Shown here: positions 40,125 through 50,500 of the stretch, piece after piece
Numbering within the stretch: position 1 is the first letter of the stretch
How the letters are laid out: each line of letters begins with the position of its first letter
Origin: Pythium myriotylum
Taxonomy: Eukaryota > Oomycota > Peronosporomycetes > Pythiales > Pythiaceae
DNA: 64,000 nt
Direction: 5' to 3'
NCBI GenBank assembly: GCA_023091665.1
Contig: JALJCQ010000026.1
Location: 496,001-560,000, forward strand
The notes under the pieces: model-generated
Databases searched by the model: none
The model's input: only the letters and a program-made list of their open reading frames with translations
What the model was told of the DNA's origin: nothing
Program-made: the position numbers and the translations under genes

Positions 40125-41029
40125 ACACAGCTGCTGAGGACTACTGCTGGGACTTGAGAGAGCCACGCAGGGGTGAGAGGTTGGTTTGTATATTCACAAT
40201 AGTTACGCCTTCAAGCTCCAGGGAGCTGTGTATTACTTTTTTTTGTTTGAACAATCCTATGTGGTCCCTTTCACTCCTCTCTACAATGACCCAATCAGTA
40301 ACCGCACCTCTTAAGGATTTAGAAACAAATAGCAGCGGATACCCGAGCCACTGTCACCCACCGGATCGGGAGCACGTGCCCCCTGTCTGAATTCGTGACA
40401 GCGCTAGGGGTCAAGAGACTCCGCTGGATTTTGGGTCAAGGCGCACCTGATAGTAACTTGCCTACGGACATATATTACATGATTAATTTATTGAGATGAC
40501 AGCAGTGACAGCCAGCGTGCTTTGTACGTGACGGCTTGGTGGGGAGGCCACCCAATATTCTTCGTTTTCGCTCGCTGTTCGTGTGGGAATAACTCGTCCC
40601 CGGCTACAAATATATTCCTTACAGTACTTTGTTGACGCTAGCTCTGTAACTTATTCTGTTACGTTATGAATGCGTGACATTGTGGCCACAACTCTAACAG
40701 TTTATCAGTGAGATCTCCCCAAAAAGGTTGACGTATCGAATAAATTCATAGCAGTGTGACAGCGGCGTGAGTGACGGGGGCGGCCGTCTAGCACGTAGTG
40801 TTGTCAGCTGGTTTTTACCAGAACGCACAAAATTTGGTGTTTACCCGGTTTATAACCACGATTGGGTAAATACCGGTTTCAGAGATGATTTTCTCTGCGG
40901 CTGAGCTGAGAGCTATGAATCCCGACCGAAAACAGCAAATTTATCAGGAGTGAACGTCAGAGTGAATGCGTCCTAATGTAGAGCCAAGGAGTGCACGTTT
41001 TATCCTGATTATGCATGGAATGGCTACTA
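39542..41029. other. Non-coding left part of the duplicated unit (copy A; copy B 51698-53173)
   Basis: Apart from a C/CA tract I see no gene. The ORFs here are short and lack domains. The text has LTR-like stretches (for example TATA-rich 40610-40680) but no paired ends. Copy B is the same apart from the tract length. Confidence 0.4.
40080..40128 (+). repeat. C31 followed by (AC)9, copy A
   Basis: A C homopolymer of 31 bases runs into nine AC dinucleotides. The matching place in copy B has 21 C and eight AC. Confidence 0.9.
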
Positions 41030-42812
41030 TAGACGACAAATGCCTACTTTAGGCATTTATGGCAGAGCTCTACTACCGACTTTGTTTGTTTATAATGGAC
41101 ACCACATGTAACAGACAGATGATGCCCTGCCAATAGCATCATGGAATTTTTTGGTACCACCCTTTTTCGTTTATACCGGACAACCGAATTTTACGGGACT
41201 CGAACTCCCGGCCAGCCATCCACGTGGCTGGAGCACGCGCTGCTCGTGTGTCACCTGGTCTATTTTTGGCTTTCATGCCGAGCCCGACGACGCGCAATGC
41301 CACCTCAACGGAGGAGAAGCTCGCCGTTCTCGAGCACTGGAAGTATGTGGGGATATCCAGGTCACCATGAATTTTTTTTACGGTGCCCTCAAGGGGGTAA
41401 AGTACGACACGAAACGGAAGCAGCTCTACGCGTGGAGGGCGCAAGCGGACGCGATCCTCGCCGCCAGTAAGAAGCCCGGCGGCAAGACAAAAAAAAAGCA
41501 CAGGCCGCGTGGTCTGCGCACGGAGCTCTCACGCGAGCTCGAGCTCCAGATCGTTGCGTGGGTAAATCGCCTGCGCGGGGAGGGCGTCCCCATCTCACGC
41601 CTCATGCTCACTCTATACGCCATGGAGGTGGCGGAGGAAGCCGGCGTCACAGCGTTCAAGGGCTCGTCTTCGTGGCTGCGTCTCTTCCTACGACGACACC
41701 GTCTCTCCATGCGCTCGCGCACGCGCCAAGCGCAGATCAAGCCGGAGGAGGCCGCGGCGCGTGCCGCTGGATTTGCACTGAAAGTGCAACGGAAAATCGA
41801 AGAACCGGGCATCAGCGTTGTGCACACTGCCGACCAGACGGGTACGTTGTGACTTTGCTTTTCATCGACATTTATGGAAACTCAGAAATGATTTTTGATT
41901 GTTTGTAGCGGTGTTTTTCGAATATCTCCCGAAGAAGACCGTGGGCCCCAAAGGAGCAAGGACTGTGTGGGTCCGCTGTGGCGGCAAGGAGAAAACCCGG
42001 TGTACGGTTATGCTTCTTACCGACTCAACTGGCAAGAAGTATAACCCGACTGTGGTGCTCAAGACCCGTGCTACCAAGGAGCTCCACATCATGGTCGAAA
42101 ACTTTGTGGAGCGCCAAGGCTTCGGACGCTTTTTATGGCAGAGGATGGAGCCGTTGGAGGTTCGGCATGGACTATGAATCCACACCGATCCAACAGGATG
42201 GTGGAACTCCATCGCGAGTTTCTGCGCGAGCATTTCGCCCAGCGCGCGGACGCCGACACGCCCGTGCTTCTCCTGCTCTGGTCATTGGACCGAGAAAACC
42301 AAAGTGTGCTAAATCCATTAACGTTCAGTTGATGCCAGTGCCGCCAGGACTCACGTTTGTCTGCCAACCAGCAGACGTGGCCTGGATGCGCCCCTTCAAG
42401 GACTACATCAGGGGGAGTGGGTGGGCTTCCTCCGCGAGCAAGTCGGCCGCCACGTCCCAGGCCGTCCCTTCAAGGTCAAGTCTCCAGTGTACGAGGACGT
42501 CTGCAAGTGTGTCAGCGTCGCATGGGGCAACGTCACACCGAAGATCATCCAGACAGGCTACTCTCGGACTGGCATAAGCGTCGCGGCGAGCGACGTCATC
42601 GAGCGTCTGCAGGAACTGCAACACGTTGACATGACCATTGGTGAACTCAGCGAAGAGTCAGAATTTGATAACTGATCATATATGACGGTTTTATTTCATT
42701 CTCGGGTTATTTATTGCAGGTATTTGGGAAGGGAGAGGTTAGGGCTACTGCAGATTGGTGTCCGTTATAAAGAAAAAAAAGTCAAATACCTACCCTAGGC
42801 ATTTGTCGTCTA
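41030..42812 (+). mobile_element. pogo-type DNA transposon (Tc1/mariner superfamily), copy A
   Basis: 1783 bp between TIRs TAGACGACAAATGCCTA (41030-41046) and its reverse complement (42796-42812), flanked by TA on both sides, the Tc1/mariner target duplication. A GGCAGAGCTCTA motif lies just inside the left TIR and, inverted, just outside the right one, suggesting a rearranged or longer TIR. The transposase inside is broken. Confidence 0.8.
41275..42675 (+). pseudogene. pogo transposase with one intron, broken (copy A)
   Basis: ATG 41275 opens a short N-terminal frame (STEEKLAVLEHWKYVGI) that shifts at a T8 run near 41370. Then comes a CENP-B/Tc5-type HTH (ELELQIVAWVNRLRGEGVPISRLM...SSSWLRLFLRRHRLSMRSRT), and the DDE_1 nuclease begins with VVHTADQTG. 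An intron, 41842-41908 (67 bp, GTACGT...TTTGTAG), joins to AVFFEYLPKKTVGPKG. Later pieces (LMPVPPGLTFVCQPADVAWMRPFKDYIR, then GFLREQVGRHVPGRPFKV to a stop at 42673) lie in different frames. At least three frameshifts are present. The enzyme would have moved the element by cut-and-paste. Confidence 0.8.
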
Positions 42813-43486
42813 TAATAGAGCTCTGCCATCCAAAGAGGGAATGCAGGTCTCAATGAAGAGGGTTGCCTGCGTCCTAGTTTAGATGCAAAGCGTGCGTGTT
42901 CTATCCATTTTCTCAGCTTAACGTCTGATCTTGGATGATCAGTACTAATCTAGCAGGATGCCTGCGTGGCAAATGAAGAATGGTTGTCTTCAAGGCTGGA
43001 ATGCGAGTCCGAGACGAGGCGCACAGGCCATGCCGATGATTCCACGAAACACTCAACGGGCCCTACCGTGGTGAGTGTCGGCTGGGCGAAGCCCTTCATT
43101 CAACGTTGGATATTCGTCACAGGAGATTGGCGACTCAGTCTTTTGGTTTCAACTCGGAGGATCCCCGTCTTTCAGAATACAGAATACTAAGATCGGAAGC
43201 AAGTACGACTAGTACGCGTAGCGACAGGCTGGGGACGTCGTGGTGAGCGCGCAAAGCGACGAGCGCGTCGACGGCGCCGGCTTGCAGCGCTGTCGCCTGG
43301 TGTTACTGCAACCGATCCAGCAGCCTTTGTGGGTCCACTTTTCGCGTGCGCCGACATTGCGTTTGCACAATGATCAAAATGCAATAGCTTCAGGGCTTGT
43401 GGAGAAGTAACTAGGTTCATTTTAGGTGGCCATACGCTGCTTTCACTTTAGAAAGATAACAAATTGCTTGACCGCGACGTTATCAG
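42813..43486. other. Spacer without recognised gene (copy B 54957-55630)
   Basis: Two short ORFs (42966-43190 plus, 43420-43187 minus) lack domains and look like chance. Nothing else stands out. Confidence 0.35.
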
Positions 43487-44464
43487 ATGCGCGACCATTA
43501 TTCTTTCAGAGTAGGTTGGTGGAGCCGCAATATCAAAAAAAAAAAACAACAAGTTGCTTGCATTTCTCAGAAATATAGGTTCATTATCATTTGGAAAGAT
43601 CCGAGAAAAGAAGTTGTTCCTTCGCTTTCTCTCCTGAGCTGCTACCACTCAATATTTAACGTGATGTGCGCTCGTGCAGGCGAAGATAGCCTAAAGTCCC
43701 GCATTCGGTTGCCTTCGCGCGGCGCGAATCCTGTCAAAAGACGTTCTAACCCTACTAAACACAGCTGCTCAAATGGTGAAGAAATACTGTTCACAGCACG
43801 ACTCAATCACAGCGGAGTCACTGCAGAAGTTGACATGTATTCGACACGACAAAGGACACCCGACAAAAGAAGAAACCAAGTTTTGTTTTCCAAAGATCCG
43901 CACCTTCTTTCTGATGAAGAATTGGCTCTGCTAGAGTCAATATGCATCCCTTCAGCCCCTTCAAAGGAGCATATTTATCGAATTGAGTCCAGTGTGACAG
44001 AAAAATTGCGACAATTGGAGTGCATCTGTCCGTGTATGGCGCAGTGCCCAAGCACGGCGTGTGTTGCCAGACTCGCTCCGACGGTGCGAGCGCGCGCGCG
44101 TCGCAGACAAGTTGATGGACGACTCGGCGCGGGTCGCAGACAGCTCGTGTTGGACGATTCGGCGCGCGCCACAGAAAGTTGTTGGACGACTTTGGCGTCG
44201 CCGATTTCAGGGACGACTTTGATGATGCCGCTGTGTCGGTTTGTTGGACGACTTTGTTCGCTCTGTTGCAGAGAGCACCACCGGCTGACCCAACAAGTCG
44301 GGAAGCAGTGCGGCGAGGTCGTGACGGCGAGGGCGATCGCCCTGGTGGGGAAACGTGCGTGTGAAGGGGGGCCATGGTGCTCACGTAGGGACGCATATTC
44401 TAGCGCGGTAATGAATCTCACTTTGCAATCTGCCTGCATCCAGCACACCGTGCGCAATTTGTGA
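43487..44464 (+). CDS. Hypothetical 325-codon ORF (copy A), doubtful
   Basis: The longest intact frame in the duplicated unit. I recognise no family. The middle (about residues 120-180, RTPDKRRNQVLFSKDPHLLSDEELALLESI...VTEKLRQLE) looks protein-like. The last third is built on DNA carrying about five GGACGACT-type motifs (44110-44260) and encodes a basic, Cys-rich, less convincing segment. The N-terminal 60 residues (KKKKQQ, an A-run at the DNA level) are probably not coding. It could be a fragment of a dead transposon or a real accessory gene. Confidence 0.25.
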   Translation: MRDHYSFRVGWWSRNIKKKKQQVACISQKYRFIIIWKDPRKEVVPSLSLLSCYHSIFNVMCARAGEDSLKSRIRLPSRGANPVKRRSNPTKHSCSNGEEILFTARLNHSGVTAEVDMYSTRQRTPDKRRNQVLFSKDPHLLSDEELALLESICIPSAPSKEHIYRIESSVTEKLRQLECICPCMAQCPSTACVARLAPTVRARARRRQVDGRLGAGRRQLVLDDSARATESCWTTLASPISGTTLMMPLCRFVGRLCSLCCREHHRLTQQVGKQCGEVVTARAIALVGKRACEGGPWCSRRDAYSSAVMNLTLQSACIQHTVRNL

Positions 44465-44733
44465 AATGGCATTTCCGAATAATGCGATTATTCCAGTTTC
44501 ACTATCAGACCTAACGTTGAAGGTTGGTGTTGTCCTTCTCGATTAGTTGCTTCTCGTCGTTATCTCACGCACTTCCTAGTCTATGACGATGTTTCTCGCA
44601 GTCCGCCCATCCAACAATATTTCATCCCACGTTCCACAGCAATACGACGCATAGGCGTCTCCGACTACGTGAAGTTCAAATGGGCATCAGCTTCGCCGCT
44701 CAAGCGAAAGTAATATTTAACCCCACCTCAGAC

Positions 44734-45763
44734 TCAAAGAGGAGGATGCTGCACAGAGCGAATAGTCCATCTCAACCAAGTCAAGCTCGTTTTCTCCTCG
44801 ATATCGCGTTCTTGTTCCTTGTGATCGGTTGGTTTTATCGTGCTATCGAGAACCCGTTCTTTGTCCTTGAGCTGGACCGATTTCCAAGCAGAGAGAATAG
44901 CGGTCTTCAGCTCACCCACCGTGTTGGATTAGCGACCGTTGCCGTAAACATGCTGGCTGAGAAGATGGCCCATACGTTCCCAGCAGGGCCCAAATCCGGG
45001 GCCACTCCATTACGTTCATGCCGACATCGGCAAAGAACACCCGCGTCTCACGTGAAACGTGAATTCACGCGTTGTTCTGTTGGTAGGTAAAGTCAATTTC
45101 TAGTGGTAGTGTACAAACGGAAGTAAATGCTCGACAAGCGTCCAGATGTAGTGGATAGATTTTTGTCTTCCATTGAGGAAGACAAGTTCACTCTTCCCAC
45201 AGTGGCTGAATGCCACCCACACCATCACCGAGCCACCGCCTTGTTGGCGCTTGACGTACTCGCGCGCCTCTCGGCGAAGGTCATTCCAGTACTTCTTGAA
45301 ACCGTCTGGCCCATCATATTTTGACTTTTTTCATCAGAGAAGATGATGCGATCCCATTCATCTGATCTGATGAAAATCATATCATTAGCCCATTTCAAAC
45401 AGGCCTCGTATGGAACTTAGTGAGCAAAAGCACGCGATCTGTTTTGGCGCAGACAAGGCAGTCTTCAGCCGCAATGTAGCGCTTAACGGTGCTGACCGAG
45501 AACTTCCAGGTCTAGCCTTGCCTTGAGCTGCGAGGCCGAGTACTCCCCGGTATTCGCGGTCCGCACCAGACGGCACAGGGCTCGAAGCGTAAGCTTCGAT
45601 TTCCTCCCCCGCTTTTTTTTGGGTATGGGGACCTTCATAACCCGAGAGACGGTCACCAGCGAGCGCCCCACCCTCTTGACGACGTCCCTCAAGGCATTCC
45701 CGCCTCGCGGAGGCCGCGAATGTGACCGCGCTCTTCTTCCGTCAGGGGGCCACGCCGTGACAT
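44734..45763 (-). pseudogene. Tc1/mariner transposase 1, broken (copy A)
   Basis: Reading from ATG 45763: SRRGPLTEEERGHIRGLREAGMP, a 1-base frameshift, then LRDVVKRVGRSLVTVSRVMK (HTH), KKRGRKSKLTLRALCRLVRTANTGEYSASQLKARLDLEV (second HTH), then damaged DDE pieces, FADVGMNVMEWPR and GELKTAILSAWKSVQLKDKERVLDS near the C-terminus. The order fits a Tc1-type transposase of about 340 residues. Several stops and shifts make it dead. TIRs were not located with confidence. Confidence 0.75.
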
Positions 45764-45782
45764 GGCGAATGAAGCCAGTCAA

Positions 45783-46312
45783 AACCTAGTGATCAACACT
45801 TTTTTTTTTTAATTCATTCACTCTGTTGTTTGTGCTTTTTGTTTCACGAACTTTGAGCCGACGCCCAGACAAGTCCTTGTCTGGGGGTGCCTCAAACACT
45901 TTCGAATTCACAATCGTTAGCATGAACCACGGATTGATCTCTGTTTTTGACAAATCATATCAAAATAGCATCCCAAACGGCCTAGTGGGTGTAGAGTTAT
46001 TCCGTTTTTCCTCTTGTTTCTGCAAATTTGAGCCGCGGCGTAGAAGGGGCTAGCCTCTTGGAGAGCCAGCGGAGCTGGCTCATAACTATACTACCTTCTC
46101 CTGTGTCTAGGACCTACCAGATTTTGGGAATTTGTCCCGAGTAACCGGTTTCGGGGCCGGTGCCAGGTATGATGGCTGGTACCAGGTGAGTGGCACACTG
46201 TGCCGTAGTTACTGCCACTTAACCAACAATAAAAGGCTACTGTCCTCATCGCCAAGGAGACCAATACGGTTTGGTAGGAGAGCAATCTATAAGTCTGTCG
46301 TGAACAATTGGC
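45783..46312. other. Spacer with two strong hairpins (copy B 57927-58457)
   Basis: No gene. Perfect inverted repeats are CCCAGACAAG/CTTGTCTGGG (45864-45885, 2-bp loop) and GAGCCAGC/GCTGGCTC (46063-46081, GGA loop). They may be parts of small non-autonomous transposons. Confidence 0.45.
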
Positions 46313-46471
46313 GTGAGAGGTTTTGAGGTTTTGTTGAGGTTTTTGCGAAACTTCAATGACGGGTTTTGTCAAACGTGAAAAATGTACACGTTCTGAGGGG
46401 TTCAATCACAGCGGCTTATGAGAAACCCTCAGAACATGCAATTTTTACACGTTTGATTGCGAAATGGTTAA
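46313..46471 (-). repeat. End of a TTAA-type (piggyBac-like) MITE, inverted copy (copy A)
   Basis: About 155 bp that is the reverse complement of 50151-50304, ending GATTGCGAAATGG then TTAA. It includes TGAGAAACCCTCAGAAC and TGACGGGTTTTGT. The opposite end of this copy is not recognisable, so it is truncated or recombined. Confidence 0.65.
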
Positions 46472-47703
46472 GTCGCGCAAACCGATTGAAGTGCCAGAGC
46501 TGCTAAATTACATCGGCCTTCTCATCGCCCACGTTCACGTTCGACCTCCCACCTGCTCGCGTCGTATCGCGATGACAAGGAAACGAGAGCACGCCGCCAT
46601 CAAGGCCTGTGCAGCGAACACCAAGCCGGCCATCAAGGCTAGGACCAGCCTTGCTACTATCGACGCCACCAAGGTCCCAGCTGAGTTGTCAGTAAAAATA
46701 TTGGCCCGCCTACGTCACATTGACATTTAGTACATTTAGCCTCTACATACTTCTACATCGCTTACAAAGTATAATGTATGGTATTTCACCAAGATCCCCG
46801 CTAACACCGGTAACGCAGCCACCCATTTGTCGCCATTCATGCTGGGAATGCCAGTACAGTTGGCGTCAGCTACTTTTCTTCCTGCAAACGCAAACAGCTT
46901 ACCACCACTTCCTCTTTGTGGGCCCGTCTCTACCACCATCGCGAGCCCTGTGCAGATTAGCGCGCCGACCTCACAAGGCGCTACCGTGAGAGAGCACCCC
47001 GCTGTGGATCAGAGTGACCAGTTCCCGTTGCATCGTTTGCAAAACTTTCCGGCCTGGATATCCATCGAGCCTGGCTTGCATCGTGTATTGGTTGGGTTCG
47101 AACGAGACAACGGCTTTTTTACTTTGCTGCGCGATCATGAGTTTCAGGAACCAGACGTTCACGGATATTTCGCGCTCCGGATAATTTCTGATACGCGAAA
47201 GCAGATAATTTCTGATACGCGAAAGCAGAGGCAATTTACACCCTCGCGATCTTCATAGCTCCGATAGTGAAACGTTTCCTAAACGACTCAAATATATTCC
47301 ACATTGCGTCAAACTGTCTAAGTGTTCCATCTGAGAGTCAACGCATTGATTCGATTATAAGCTGAAGTGCAGTTTTCCGCTGGTTGTTTTTCTCCATGCT
47401 CATTAGTCCAGGTGTGGTTGCCCTCAACCACAATCTAGTCCGTTTCCACGCGACGAATGCGTTCTCTCCATGCTCGAAAATGGATTGTAGAGCAAGATGA
47501 TGGACGCGAGTCACTAGCGTCACCGCGACCCAGGTGCCCGTGAGCGTGTCATCCAAGTTATTCAACTTCATCTCGAGCATCAGGCTAGACGAGATTTTCT
47601 TCAGATCCATGGTAGTATTGGTTGAGTTCTGTTGATCCAAATGCGGCTTCTTGTGTGAGTCAATGGCGACTTTTAGTTCAAGGCTTAGTCGAGGACGGGG
47701 CAA
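46472..47703. other. Region without recognised gene (copy B 58617-59848)
   Basis: Short ORFs at 46464-46730 (plus) and 47703-47338 (minus) have no clear domain. A 20-bp-type direct repeat, ATAATTTCTGATACGCGAAAG, occurs twice at about 47180-47225. No element ends identified. Confidence 0.35.
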
Positions 47704-48153
47704 GAGTCGTCCCAGCGTCCTCCAACAGTCCTTGCGCCATTTGCGACTACACGTGGTGCGGTCACGGGACCACTACAGACGCTTCAACTTGTGCGTCACT
47801 GTGAGGGCTGGCGTATTCTTACGCTTCTTGTACTTGAGTGTGGGGGGCAACGACAGCTTGCGTCGCACGTCCCGGCTTGAAATCGGCAAACCAACGCGTG
47901 ATCGAGCTGATTTGAGCTGTATTTGCCTGTGTGGGCGGCACGAAACAACCGACGGTCGTCACTTCGTGAGAGAACAGTGGGCCTTCCAGACCGCTTCGTT
48001 GTCCCGTACGTCTAGCGGCCTGTACAAATAACGCTGCACAACCGTCTTGGACCTTCCTACATGCTTTGCAATCTGCCGTTGAGACATCGAATGAGAGTGA
48101 AGCGCATCGATCTGGCCATGCCCGTGGGTGGTCAGTTCGCGACCTCTGAGCAT
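47704..48153 (-). pseudogene. Tc1/mariner transposase 2, N-terminal remnant (copy A)
   Basis: ATG 48153: a Tc3-type helix-turn-helix, HSMSQRQIAKHVGRSKTVVQRYL, then after frame changes LSLPPTLKYKKRKNTPALTVTHKLKRL and WSRDRTT, matching the linker before the catalytic domain of Tc1-like enzymes. The DDE part is missing or unreadable beyond 47700. Unrelated in sequence to transposase 1. Confidence 0.6.
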
Positions 48154-48929
48154 CGCAGTTTACACTCTCCCGCTCTGACAATTGATGAGGTAATGCGCTG
48201 ATCCTTACGCTACGCAACGGTCGCATTATCAAGCTGATCCAACGTCCGGATCGATGTAATGTACGCACCGGTCTTATACTTCTGTCCACCTGTTAGAATG
48301 CGTGTTTTGGTCGACTTTTGCTCGATGGCGCCAAATTCACAATGAAAAGCATGCAAATGAGCGCCAAAACAACGTCTTTCAATTGGATAAAACTAGAGCT
48401 TTTACTTCGTTCTTGATTCGAAAAAAAAAAAAAAACGGTCGGTCCTTAACTTTTGTCCAGCACTTTATCCCACTATAGTGATGACTGGGCGAAGATTTTG
48501 CCGACTATGGAATCTGCGCACGCCACATTGGTGTCGACGTCGTCACGAGTCTCTCTGCTTGAAGTTGACTGCGGGCGAAAACTCCATGCACCAATCTTCT
48601 TGCAAAGCATCTAAGTTTGGGACTAACACTCAACATTCTCAACATTAATAGATCACTGCGTGAGATCATTGGGTTTGCTCGGAAGAACGACGAGCGAAGT
48701 ACTCAGTTGTATATTTTACAAGCGAAGTATTCTCATAGACGACGGCCTTCTATTCAAGAATTATTGCTTCATTCTAGTGACCTTCAACACATTTGTGTCG
48801 ACAGGTATTTTAGGGTTAGGTTGAAAAGCTCTCTATTCAGGCGGCTTTGAAGACAGGTGTTATTCGCTTGTAAGATATACAACTGAGTATTTTGGCAAGA
48901 CGTTGAGTTTGCGGCCTTGCGCTGCTGTT
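48154..48929. other. Spacer without recognised gene (copy B 60299-61074)
   Basis: Holds a short A-run (48421-48435) and a 77-codon ORF (48617-48850) without a domain. Nothing else supported. Confidence 0.35.
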
Positions 48930-49045
48930 GTTTAAACATACCGTGTTAAATGTGGAAAATATACATATTCTGAAGGGTCAAAAGTGTCCCCCACTTTTGA
49001 GAAAGGCCGAAGGTGTAAATTTCTTCACGTTTGTATGCGAAAAGG
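48930..49045 (-). repeat. Diverged member of the TTAA-type MITE family (copy A)
   Basis: Same order of motifs as 46340-46471 (GGAAAATATACATATTCTGAAGGG, then TGAGAAAGGC, then TTCACGTTTGTATGCGAAAAGG) ending at GTTAG instead of TTAA, so it is an older, mutated copy. Confidence 0.5.
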
Positions 49046-49063
49046 TTAGCCCCACAATATTAT

Positions 49064-49083
49064 CCCCCCCCCCCCCCCCCCCC
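49064..49083 (+). repeat. Run of 20 C (copy A)
   Basis: Sits just after the diverged MITE; 24 C in copy B. Confidence 0.9.
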
Positions 49084-50150
49084 GAAGAGCTTGTAAGGCG
49101 AATTCCTCGCTGTGAGACGTGTCAAAGATATCGCTGCTATCCACGCTCGGACAAGAAGAGGCATCGCCACCATCAGAATTCTCTACGTCATCAGCTTCAC
49201 GTTCTAGCAACGTTTCTCGAAGCGGCTTATCCTCATTGATACACTTTCTCGGATTCCCTACAGCACGCTTTACGCCATGTTGTGTTATTTGAGTTTGGAT
49301 AATCAATATCAAGGTACCGTTTATGTTGTCTGGCAACTCGTTTAATTTTTTTTTCCCTGGAAACAACTCTGCCAACCCACCTCCGATGGGTAGTATTGCT
49401 TTTGGAGCTAAACGCGCGACGAAATGACCCTCCGTGAAGGATCAACAACAAGCAATCCTCTCCCCGCCCGCACAGATGGGCGTCACTCCAAACATGAACG
49501 AAAGAAAAATACGAAAGAATAAGAACGAAAGAGCGACACAATGAAGGCGTGGAAAGATAGGTAGGGAGGAGGCGGGAGCGGAGGACAAGGCGGATCCGAG
49601 GCCCGGGGATCGGTCTGCTTGTTGGCTCCTCGGGCACTGCCCAAGATTTTTCGGCGAGGGACAGCTCAGAACCTCTTCCGTAGAGGGAAGATTGGCGAGT
49701 GAGCTCCGCGTGCCAGGTGGAGAGCGTTCCATGTGAGAGCACTCGACTCGTGTCGCATGGGAGTCTCTATCACACGTCACGCGGTCCCCCTAATCTTCGC
49801 CAAAAACGTCAGGTCCCAAAATTCAACATCAACATGGTCCGTACTCCCTCTGACACTTGTTTGCTTGCTGTGTTTGCTTCAGTCTCGAAGTTTCCAGGGG
49901 AGACAAATATGCCTCGATCTCGTCGTGGAAAGAAACCAGCGAAGGAATGCCATCTGAAGGGTCCGCATGTTCGCGTCGAGCCCCTGCTCACCGAGCGCGA
50001 CTTTGAAAACATGTGTGCGGATGTTCTTTCTACGACGAAAGTGGTCAGAACTTCAGCACGTGAACAATCACACAATGCGAGTGTTGTGGAAGGAGTTGGT
50101 GACATGTCATCCACAGCGCCAACCCACGAATAAAAATGGGTGAGCCTCGT
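49084..50150. other. Region with unrecognised ORFs (copy B 61233-62299)
   Basis: Minus-strand 49375-49046 (110 codons, acidic SDGGDASSCPSVDSSDIFD stretch) and plus-strand 49699-50133 (144 codons, with a basic MPRSRRGKKPAK segment) are the best frames. Neither shows a known domain. The acidic ORF could be the N-terminal part of a piggyBac-like transposase given the TTAA elements nearby, but no catalytic part is present. Confidence 0.3.
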
Positions 50151-50500
50151 TAACCCTTTCGTAATCAAACGTGTAAATTTTACACGTTTCGAGGGTTTCT
50201 CATAAGCCGCTGTGATTGAACCCCGCAGAACGTGTAAATTTTACACGTTTCACAAAACCCGTCATTGAAGTTTCGCAAAAACCTCAACAAAACCTCAAAA
50301 TCCCTCAAGGTTAAATATCAATAACCTCGAAACTTATTTGCAAGTTTGTGAGGTTCTACTACAAAAGGCGGTAGGTTTGCGGGAAACTTCACCTGTCGCA
50401 ATTCCAGAACGTGTAAAATTTACACGATCTGGAAAGTTTGACTTTATTAAAGTATCCATACAATCCATGTTTGCACGGAGGTGATTGCGAAAGGGTAAAG
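50151..50500 (+). mobile_element. TTAA-type MITE with repeated palindromes (copy A)
   Basis: Begins TTAACCCTTTCG and ends GATTGCGAAAGGG followed by TAAA, so the ends are inverted repeats with a piggyBac-like TTAA target, one side mutated. Three palindromes of the type CGTGTAAAWTTTACACG occur at about 50171, 50231 and 50409, the first extending to 11-bp arms around one base (AAACGTGTAAA / TTTACACGTTT). Too small to code for a protein; would move with a transposase supplied elsewhere. Confidence 0.6.

Noticed and set aside
48805..48825. Interstitial telomere repeat (TTTTAGGGTTAGGTT)
   Set aside because: Only about one and a half units of the TTTAGGG type occur; this is within chance.
46472..50150. 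A single large piggyBac transposon between the two facing TTAA sites
   Set aside because: The inverted repeats lie outside the TTAA sites, pointing away from this interval, and the interval edges themselves are not inverted repeats. No piggyBac catalytic domain was found.
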